Assembly (NCBI GenBank): GCA_024704765.1
Contig: JAKMXF010000316.1
Span: forward strand, 310,001-374,000
Length of the DNA stretch: 64,000 nt
Source: Oopsacas minuta
Taxonomy: Eukaryota > Porifera > Hexactinellida > Lyssacinosida > Leucopsacidae
Direction of reading: 5' to 3'
The notes beneath the pieces were generated by a model. That model did not search any database. It saw only the letters and a list, made by a program, of their open reading frames with translations, and was not told where the DNA came from. Shown here in pieces: positions 55,858 through 64,000 of this stretch (position 1 is the stretch's first letter; each line of letters opens with the position of its first letter). The position numbers and the translations under genes are program-made.

Positions 55858-57992
55858 ATGTCTGTACTAATCACCAACAATGAGGCATATAGTTTGTATA
55901 TTTCGAATAGAAGAAGTGTTACAGTCTCTGTTAGGAAACTTATTGAGAACAACCATTTATCCGAAGAAGAAACTGCTACTCTTCATTTAAAATTTAAATC
56001 ACTTCTAACATCCAGAGAGGCTTACCGCAGGAAGGATCTTGAAACATGGATAATATGATTTTCCACTCTACTCATCTAACAATATCCAATCCAAGAAAGA
56101 GAATATCGCTTGATCCTGAATTTTCTTCTTTAGTCACTGATTCTGAAAATCGAAACTTTTCAGAACAGAATGTAACTGAATCCCGGAAGCATATTCTCGA
56201 ATGTCACATGAAGACTTCCAGATCGAGACTTGGTGTTCTTTTAGAGCATGTGGACTTTTTAGCAGAGAGAGAAAAGATTGAGCCTAAACAACTACTCGCT
56301 CTAGCTTTAGAATTAGTCTCAAATATATCCTATGACCGTGATACTTCAGACATGTGCAGAGAAATAATTGATAAGGGATCTTTTAGCGGTGTATTGAACA
56401 AAGTACAAATCTCTAAATGTGCTTATATATTGGACAGATTAGAAATTGGGGCGAGTAAATACACGAATCTGAAAAGAATTCTCAAAGGTGATGTTAAGCT
56501 TCCTTCCTATAAACTTGTCTCGCAATATCGTAGGGAAATAAGCCTAATAAATGAAATGGAAATAGTCAGAGACCCCGAAGCATTGTCAATTGGGACTTGC
56601 GTCTCTTACCATTCCATCCTTAGTCTGACCATTCAACGATTGCTTTCAACATTAGACCCAGTTCCTGATTCACACTACCCACTAAAAATTAAGATATCTG
56701 ATGGGTTGGATGGCTCCGGTTGTCATCAAACCTATAACCAACAAAGCAACAATTCTGCATTAAGCACAAAAACTTTCATTTTGTTCGGATTCAAAGTAAT
56801 ATCAATTACAGACACACTTGGAAATGACGTGTTCTATAACAGCTCACCCAACTCTCCGTTCTGCTTTAGGCCAGTAGCACTGATAGCTCTGAAAGAAGAT
56901 TATTCTAGTGTAAAGCTTATCATGAATACAATAGTCAATCCTCAAACAGACCATATCATACAGGATGGGTTATCTCTTATTGGAGGCCATGCACAGGTCG
57001 AGATAGTCCGTTCCCTTTTTGATACCAAGATGGCAGGATTGCTGGATGGAGCTGGTGGGGCTTCTTGTCATCTGTGTACTGCAACGGATAGCCAAATTAA
57101 AAGTTTAGAATGGGCCCATTCTGGTTTCCCTATTAACAGACTAATTAGCGACGCTCGGCAACTTTTTGAAGAGGTTGATGAAGAAGATTACTTGAAACTC
57201 CCATCAAATCAACGTGTTGGTATTACGCATCAACCAACTTCTAACATCGATATTATAGCTGCATGTCCTTTGCATGCTTACCTTTGTGTATTCAGGTGGT
57301 TCATGCTGTTGATATACCATCTTGATGCAGGACACAAGGTATGGGCGCCATCAAACTCGAAAGTAAATTTTTCCATGAAACGGGTTCGAGCTATACTCCA
57401 GGAAAGATGTAATTTCAGTGTCGATATCCCTTCAAGCCAGGGCGGCACTTCAACCACTGGTAACATTGCGCGAGACTGCTTTTTAAATAAGAGAGACTTT
57501 TTGACGTGGGCCACTTCTTCCATTAATCCTTCAGATAAAATATCATTAGAGAAGATCCAGACAAATCTATCTGTTTTGTTAAGACTCCTCAACAGTGGTG
57601 ACTTGATTAACTGTGACAAAATGCAAGAATTGTGCAAAGAAACGTACGAATTTATTCTAATTGAGTACCCATGGGCAAGCATCACTCCATCTTTGCACAA
57701 GTTACTTGCCCATTCGTTTCAGTTAATAGGTGCTTATAATAATGGTAAGGGATTACAGAATCTCTCTGAGGAATGTTTAGAATCCTGCAATAAATTTGTA
57801 AGGCGGTATCGGGAGAATCTTGCAAGAAAAACTTCTTTCACTGATAATGTTAGAGATATTTTAGTCAGGTTGTTATGTTGTAGTGACCCCATCTTAGTAC
57901 AGAATCGTTTGATGCACGCAAAGAAGAAAAGAGACGTTGCAAATAGCCTCCAAGAGATATTATATAATAGTATACTATCAGATGATTTATGA
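55858..57992 (+). CDS. RAG1-like (Transib-superfamily) transposase
   Basis: The main frame is 648 residues (56,046-57,992). RAG1-core features by residue: D219 in KISDGLDGSG (RAG1 D600); D326 in LFDTKMAG (D708); E579 in EECLESCNKFVRRYRE (E962). Zinc ligands: C341 and C344 in CHLC (RAG1 C727/C730); H551 and H556 in HKLLAH (H937/H942). Other shared blocks are SPNSPFCFRP and GGTSTTGNIARD. An upstream frame from ATG 55,858 to 56,058 encodes 66 residues similar to the copy-A N-terminus and overlaps the main frame by 13 bases in another frame. Thus the protein is about 710 residues if a one-base shift is undone or bypassed; otherwise it may start at 56,046. It should act as a nuclear DDE recombinase on the CACAGTG ends. 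The C-terminus, SDPILVQNRL, resembles Transib more than RAG1. No RING, NBR or PHD region is seen. Confidence 0.9.
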
Positions 57993-58263
57993 TAATAAGT
58001 ATATCCAATAGTCATACATAATTAAGGGTCTTTAAATTGTACGTTATCAAATAGCAGAATAGAGACCATGACATGCATGTATTATCAACTTTCATAATAT
58101 CCTCACTAATGAACCACAAGTGTTAAAAATTAGAAAATGTCAGTAATTACGTCATAACTAGGTTTATAGTCGTGCTACTAAATAATCATTGGTATTTTTG
58201 AAATCTACAGTGTCGATTTAGTATATGTAAGTATAACTGTGGCGATAATACAGATTCATTTAT

Positions 58264-58298
58264 CTATTTCCCCATTATGGCCATTTTGCCACACTGTG
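58264..58298 (-). repeat. 3' terminal repeat of RAG1-like copy B
   Basis: Reversed, it reads CACAGTGTGGCAAAATGG, then CCATAAT, then GGGGAAATAG at bases 26-35. The extra nine bases relative to the 5' end lie between the two conserved blocks. Confidence 0.9.
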
Positions 58299-58303
58299 TA
58301 GTA

Positions 58304-58411
58304 TGCACATTACACAAGACTAAAACACTCATTTCAATACTGAACCACTATACTATACTATACTCGGCACAGTGAAGTTAATCCCTATACCACTATACGT
58401 GTATTGACCAG
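58304..58411 (+). repeat. Repeat X, right part, interrupted by copy B
   Basis: Continues repeat X after the copy-B insertion: GCACATTACACAAGAC, CATTTCAATACTGAACC, and TATTGACCAG at the end. The left part is at about 55,150-55,184 (GGCAATAGT, GGCTCACTAACTA). It also contains an internal GCACAGTGAAG that is not a terminus. Confidence 0.7.
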
Positions 58412-58427
58412 TTTGTTGGTCTATACC

Positions 58428-58596
58428 CAAGATGTAAACAAGATTTTGCTTAGGGGGGAAACGATTGATCACACCCTATAAAGAGCACTTTCCCATGTAA
58501 ATAGTATCATACATATTGTTATTGTTATCATAATACCTAATATTTGGAATTCTGGGTAGAGTCCCTGGGCAAACCTCCCCTCTATATGAAACCCTG
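58428..58596 (+). repeat. hAT-derived MITE, 169 bp
   Basis: A deletion derivative of the 50.8-kb hAT family. The left end, CAAGATGTAAACAAGATTTT, is a decayed form of the CAGGGTTTCATACAGGATTTT end. The right end, reversed, is CAGGGTTTCATATAGAGGGG. Flanks ATACC (58,423-58,427) and ATACT (58,597-58,601). Confidence 0.7.
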
Positions 58597-60223
58597 ATAC
58601 TAACAATCTGTTCAATCATACCTATCGTTTAATTTGAATCATTCCTCCATCCTAGTCGCTACGTAGTTATTTACTCATAATCATTTAGTCACGATTTGAT
58701 TTGAATATCTTCATTAAATATTATCCACATTAGTGCTGGGAAAAATGTCACTACAATACATTATATTATGATGAAATTTTAGAGCTCTATCTGAAAAATT
58801 CTCTCAAATATTTCAGATTTTGGCTAGCATCCCCTAATTTTGGCCTGAAATCACGCGGCCATAAGGGTAAAGTATATCCAAATACGCACACATTTAGTAA
58901 AAATTGATGAAATATGACCTATTATATGAATAGTATCTACTGTATGTTTATAACATGATGTATTTATTTCAGAGCCCTATCTTATATAGTTTTATGATAT
59001 TTGCTCTCAAAGGCCAACTTCTCAGTCCCCCTGCATGCCAGATTTTGGCTTCCAGAGGGGGGTACCCATGGAAATACCCATGAATTTGACACTATGTGGA
59101 TGGGCATCAACAATACTGTATTGTACTATGAGTATATGGACTAATTATGCATATATATAATGCAATTTGTAATAAATTGCTATTTTCCATGGGAAAAGTG
59201 GCGTTTCTTCTTCCTCGATTTACTAAAAACTTTTCAGCCACCATTGTCCCATGTCTCAAAATGCATAACTCAGCAAGTATACAAGCTAGATTCAAAACCT
59301 CAACGGTTTGGGGGAGATCTCACACCGTTGAGAAAAGTAAGTTGAAAGGATATACAATATAAGTTGAAATGTGAAATTTATTGAATTTTCAAATGTTACC
59401 CGGAGATAAATTGATAGATAAAGTAGAGTGAGGTATATGATTGCTCCTTTCTATAAATCGAAATTCTAATTTAACTTACTTTTCTTTCTAGGCGATTTCA
59501 AACAAAAATCTATTTCGATTACTGTTATATCCTTGCTCAACTTATCATTATATATTTTGAAAGTTTACCAGTTTCAAATTTCAAATTTTTTATTATATTT
59601 AGTTGTTAGTTATTATTGCCTTTTGGACACTCGACGATGTTCCAAAATCCTCCATAAATTTCAAAGAGATTAATCAACTAGAACTTATAGCAGATACGAC
59701 CCTATAATCCATCAGGTCCCTTTGCATATTCTCAAATACAAGATAGTGATAGAAGACTCCAACTATCTAATATTCTACAATCCAAGTTCTTTTCTTTAAT
59801 ATTATCATCTGGTAGGGAAAATTATTTGGGTATGTTTGTCAAAATATTGATGATTAATACTCCAATTTTGATCGATTACAATTTATTCCCATTATTCAGA
59901 TAAGTTCATCATAACTTGAATGCTGTTGTAGATTATGTCCAGTTTCTTACAGGAAAATATCAAATAAATACATTTCAAGTTACAATTTCTTACCAATTGA
60001 TAACACTGATCAACAGATTATGTGCAGATTTATGTGATTATTTATTTGCCTTCACAAATTGTATTCCTTTAGGATATATCGACTATCCTGATTCCGAAGA
60101 TACAATCAGTTTCTCAATCAGCTCTTGTTTTTCAGATATTGCAATTTTAAATTTCGCAATATTTGTAGATTTTCGGGGAATTCGATACTATTTCCCAGGA
60201 ATTTTAGATTTATATTGTATATA
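58597..60223. other. Noncoding stretch
   Basis: No gene recognised. Short chance frames at 59,147-59,362 and 59,916-60,269 have no family features. Confidence 0.4.
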
Positions 60224-61137
60224 CAGTCAAGGGACAAAAGTATTCGACCACACGAATATATTGTCATAAATTGTATACTCTTTCCCGCTCCTATATATTG
60301 TGTAGTCTATATTCGTAGCTGCAATCTAGTAATTTCCATAGAATAACGTATGTTTTTCAAGAATTTCAAAAATATATTTTCGATTTACACTTTCTGAAGG
60401 TGTTAATTATGAATAATTATTAGATAATTATTGATAATCAAATATGTGGTAATTCAAAGCCTATTAAGAATCTATAATTTCTGACTTGATATTTGAATTC
60501 TACGTAGGCGAGTTACCCCAGATTGAAATTTCCAATCGAATTGAACAACTTTTACTAAAGTTATAGAAGAATTTCAATTTGTCCCACTTGTGCCACTCTT
60601 TGAAAAAGTGGCACAGGTGGCAGGAAAAAGCGCCACTACAAGGAAATCAACTAGGGTTAGGAGGAATAAGTCAAAGTACTATTTTCGAATGATATGACTA
60701 TGCTAACCCTTGAATTACAAAATAACTCCTTGGTAGCGGCCACTTGTGCCACCTTGGGCAAAAGGTGGCACAAATGGCACAAATTGGAATTCTTCTATAA
60801 CTTTGGTAAAAGCTGTTCAATTCGATTGGAAATTTCAATCTGGGGTAACTCGCCTACGTAGAATTCAAATATCAAGTCAGAAATTATAGATTCTTAATAG
60901 GCTTTGAATTACCACATATTTGATTATCAATAATTATCTAATAATTATTGACAATTAACACCTTCAGAAAGTGTAAATCGAAAATATTTTTTTGAAATTC
61001 TTGAAAAACATATGTTATTCTATGGAAATTACTAGATTGCAGCTACGAATATAGACTACACAATATATAGGAGCGGGAAAGAGTATACAATTTATGACAA
61101 TATATTTGTGTGGTCGAATACTTTTGTCCCTTGACTG
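60224..61137. repeat. Foldback MITE with long inverted arms, copy 2
   Basis: 914 bases, TA on both sides (60,222-60,223; 61,138-61,139). Tips CAGTCAAGGGACAAAAGTAT are perfect inverted copies. The arms, each about 370-390 bases, stay nearly identical throughout; the centre at 60,600-60,740 is unique. GCCACTTGTGCCACC-like words border the centre in both orientations. It is the best-preserved member of the family also found at 3,932-4,674. No coding capacity. Confidence 0.92.
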
Positions 61138-64000
61138 TATGTGTTCAATACTCTTTCGTGTAGTACACATTATCTGCTTCATTTTTACTGTTTTCAGCTA
61201 AGCTTGGCCCTACTGTATTATACCAATTGAAATTTCAAAGGTGTTGGACACGTGGCTCCCATTCTCAAACGGGCTTCTCCAACCTAAAGTGTCCATAATC
61301 TTCACAACTCCTATATTATATTGAATAAATTGTAATAGTTGATCTGTATATGTTCTGAAGAAAAGTTATCGTTTAGTTGATTATTTTTAGTGATATGGAA
61401 AATAATTGTTGCTTCATCATATTATTACGTCACTTATATTTCAATATTTTTATATTGGCTGTCAATCTGTGGGTATATGAGTCATGAAGCGACATTCTAC
61501 AGGATGTGAATAATACATATCGGGCACTACTTCGATATAACGGCAACTTTATATAGTAGTCACCTCCAATAAGGTCTAGATTTAACAACTCTTGGCTGGC
61601 TATCATTTAGTATTCAAAATTATTTATTTGTGGTTCTAAGACCAGAAATATCTTAATCACAACATAGCTATAGGGTCTAGCAAAGATGAGTCGTTCTACT
61701 ATGCATATAAAAGTTAAGGGTGGATATACTATGCAAATTCCTTGTAAGAAACACAAACCATTTACAAGTGATTCTAAATTTACGTCTCAATTTCACTAAA
61801 ATCTTTGATACTGTACCTGGAATCGCCTAAATGGGATTGAATTCCTAATTAAGCAATTATCCTTCTCGAAATATTCGGTTAATCAGGATGGAAGTCCAGA
61901 ATGTGAGCACTAATATTCTTCAAAGTATTTGTTAATCAAGATAAGAAATCCCGATTAACCGATTGCATAAATAATTTTAGTAAATATTTGTAATATAGTA
62001 TTTAAGTACTATATTACAAATATTTGGATAGAAACTAAAATGTACAGTACACTCTCGTTATAACAAAATGCTCGGGACCCTGCTTTCATTTCGTTTTAGC
62101 GCAATAAAATCTATCCCTTTCAAGGTATCAGTCGTAAGGAATCATCAAAGTAAGGGACTGCTAGTAAAAATATTTTACACAAATTCTTGTAGGACATGGA
62201 TAGATTTACACAATAGAGTTCGGATAAGACGTACTCCTTTGGAAACATAATATGTACTTCTTAACCGAGTGTACGTCTAATCCAAATAGGTATTGTAATA
62301 GAATGGATACTAACTAATTTTTTTGGAATATAAGAAAGAGTATGTCTTAAGCTGAGTACATCTTATCCAAATTCTACCGAGTTATTATGACAAGACATAC
62401 ATGTAGTTGTCGACAGTAATATTACCTTTGTATAAAAACTCAATGATATTTGTTCGGATGGATTGATGAACAACTGGTAAGAGCTAGAAATTCAAGGGCC
62501 AATTTCTTTGCCATCTAATGGCCAATAATTTTAAAATACTGCTATACCTGTGTAAGTCCAACCTCTATAGCGACCACTTGTACATACCGGCGAATTTTGA
62601 AAAGTCCCTTCTGTGTCCTTCTATTATACAAGTTTCACTGTATTTTTGATTTAGTGAGTAGAACATAATAAAAATTATATAAGTATAGTGAGAATTAAGA
62701 TAACTGCATTAACTAACACAATATTTTTAATCATTAAGTATATTTCTAGCAACGGTTTCCCATATATTGGAGTAAAAGTGGGTGAATACACTACCATAGC
62801 CGCCGAACCAGGAAGGGGTAGGAGAGGCTCGACCCCCTCTGGGATCGTTCAAGGTGCTAGAATGTTCCAAGTCCCTGGAATATACAACTAATAAAATATG
62901 CGGGATATTTTCAAATAATAGTCCTGGCTATTATTCGAGTAGGGCTCGTTTAAGAATAAATGTTGCCATTAACTAGAACTTATTTGTTTACGTGGAAACA
63001 CAATAAAATATTGTGTGTTGCTTAAATATTATGATTCTAAAATTATCCCAAATTCGTTCCAACTTCTTAGAAATAATTTGAAAAGTGGGAGATCTGAGGG
63101 GCTTGGCGTTAGACCGCGAGATTATTCCAAATATCGGGAGGGTTGGCAGCCCTGAGATTTTGGTCAAGGTAAAGCTTCATGACCATTTACTAATCTTGGC
63201 CAACATGGCTAAACATAAACATACCAAACTTGGCCAAATATGTCGACCTGGATGAAGTTATGATACAAATTTTCGAACAAGTTAGCTATCTCTCATGAGG
63301 GTTTGAGAAACCCTGGTCTAGGTGGTTAGAGTTAATACCAATGACAATAGTGATACAACCGGTTTTTTTACACCGGATTTTCTCACTTATCCTATTTTTC
63401 TTAGTTTATTTTCTTACTACGATAATTTTTTACTTTATCTCCGTGCAAAGAGATAGTAAGAAAAAACTAGTTTCTACTGTATGCTGATCTACAATCGTTG
63501 CTTATTGAAGTAGGGTGGCCAGCATGTTTAGGTCTAAATCATGTACATTTGAGCATTTGCACCGAAAATTCCTGGACTTTCCTTGACTTAATTGTTTAAA
63601 TCCTGGACAAGATCCCTGGCACTATATTATTTGTAAGTATATGTATACACCTATGAATTGATGTTTAATTTTCTGTTAGAAATAGCTTGTAACCTCATTT
63701 AAAATGCTTGCCTTTGTATTGCTAGTTTAAGAATTTAAATATCTTTCTATTCAAAATAATAATCTCGAGAATCCTATTCATATAACTTCTGGACACATTG
63801 TACTGTCCAGGATCCTGGACAATTTTCCCCCTATATTAGAATTATGGAATTGATTCTAACACAATTTTCCAAAATCTACAATGAACGGAAATAAGTCATC
63901 GTACATGCAGTACCAGTGCCTTAGTTATTAGAATGCTATGGCTGATTTTTCAGGGTGCATGCTATTGACGTCGTAAATTTGAGTCCTGCTTATCAGGTCG
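61138..64000. other. Noncoding end of the window with repeat remnants
   Basis: No gene recognised. CAGTACACTCTCGTTATAAC at 62,045, after TA, looks like a Tigger-type end with no partner. Words GAGTGTACGTCTAATCC and GAGTACATCTTATCC at 62,260-62,380 resemble those at 750-1,170. GAGAAACCCTGG near 63,306 is a hAT-type end. TCCTGGACAAGATCC (63,600) and GTCCAGGATCCTGGAC (63,806) are related inverted words. A small MITE at 62,547-62,640 is listed separately. Confidence 0.4.
62547..62640. repeat. Small Tigger-type MITE
   Basis: 94 bases between TA dinucleotides (62,545-62,546; 62,641-62,642). Ends CCTGTGTAAGTCCAACC and, reversed, CAGTGAAACTTGTATAA are weakly inverted. CTATAGCGACC inside is a word common in Tigger-type ends. 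Confidence 0.4.

Larger units (their letters stand above)
55185..58298 (+). mobile_element. RAG1/Transib-superfamily element, copy B (near intact)
   Basis: 3,114 bases flanked by a perfect 5-bp duplication, TAGTA (55,180-55,184 and 58,299-58,303). Ends: CACAGTGTGGCAATATGG at the left and, reversed, CACAGTGTGGCAAAATGG at the right. Transib and RAG-type transposons are known for CACWRTG ends and 5-bp duplications. Flanks together rebuild one copy of repeat X, whose unoccupied relative is at 50,421-50,600. Inside are a 673-base leader, the transposase, and a 306-base trailer. There is no room or signal for a RAG2-like kelch gene. Confidence 0.93.

Noticed and set aside
55185-58298. A RAG2-like gene inside copy B or copy A
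   Set aside because: The leader and trailer of copy B hold no frame with kelch repeats or a PHD finger on either strand. Copy A's leader frame at 33,363-33,602 is short and has no such motif.
58367-58380. A CACAGTG word just outside the right end of copy B, as an alternative terminus
   Set aside because: It belongs to repeat X, which has the same GCACAGTG word in its unoccupied copy (about 50,456), and it has no matching TSD. The end at 58,298 has both a TAGTA duplication and an inverted partner.

Overview
This window reads as repeat-rich nuclear DNA of an invertebrate animal. It is AT-rich throughout, and almost everything recognisable is a eukaryotic DNA transposon: mariner, Tc1, Tigger/pogo, several hAT lineages, a MULE, a KRBA2-type integrase and the RAG1/Transib superfamily. 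I see no rRNA, tRNA, CRISPR array, operon or bacterial-type gene. One possible host exon (28,745-29,050, minus strand) is the only candidate for an ordinary gene. The families fit an arthropod or another invertebrate, but the species cannot be fixed from this sequence.

Layout. 1-706: end of a Tigger element. 2.7-3.6 kb: decayed mariner. 3.9-4.8 kb: two MITEs. 6,495-9,256: hAT with 8-bp target duplication. 9,480-13,627: near-perfect palindrome with two opposed, identical 1,968-bp arms of a DUF659-type hAT. 14.7-16.0 kb: scraps of KRBA2-like integrases. 16.5-20.5 kb: MULE transposase pseudogene followed by an IAP-like RING finger, split by a ZBED5-type hAT (17,786-20,099). 20.5-22.0 kb: KRBA2-like integrase with one visible intron. 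22.4-23.8 kb: mariner stub abutting a hAT fragment. 23.8-31.2 kb: mostly noncoding, with hAT remnants, the possible host exon and an old foldback element. 31.2-33.1 kb: hAT pseudogene. 33,069-36,429: decayed RAG1-like element (copy A). 37.8-40.3 kb: hAT pseudogene. 41,238-44,482: mariner interrupted by a Tigger. 44.5-50.8 kb: noncoding, with a foldback element that has tandem-repeat arms and a Tc1-type MITE. 50,806-55,126: hAT with a nested, intact Tc1-like element. 55,185-58,298: near-intact RAG1-like element (copy B). 58.4-64 kb: MITEs, including a 914-bp foldback.

The most notable content is the pair of RAG1/Transib-superfamily elements. Copy B has a 648-residue open frame in which the three RAG1 catalytic acids and the four RAG1 zinc ligands can be placed (D219, D326, E579; C341, C344, H551, H556). 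Its ends begin with CACAGTG, the consensus V(D)J recombination heptamer, and it is flanked by a perfect 5-bp duplication, TAGTA. A related unoccupied copy of the target repeat lies 5 kb away at 50.4-50.6 kb. Copy A is a divergent, frameshifted relative with the same heptamer ends and a CCHC zinc-knuckle tail. In both copies the second conserved block of the terminal repeat lies 9 bp further from the heptamer at the 3' end than at the 5' end, a unit asymmetry that recalls the 12/23 arrangement of recombination signals. No RAG2-like gene is seen in either.

The elements do not act as a pathway. They form a nested record of insertions: Tc1 inside hAT, RAG-like element inside a repeat, Tigger inside mariner, hAT inside MULE. 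The Tc1-like element at 53.6-55.0 kb is the only one with a fully open transposase frame and both ends.
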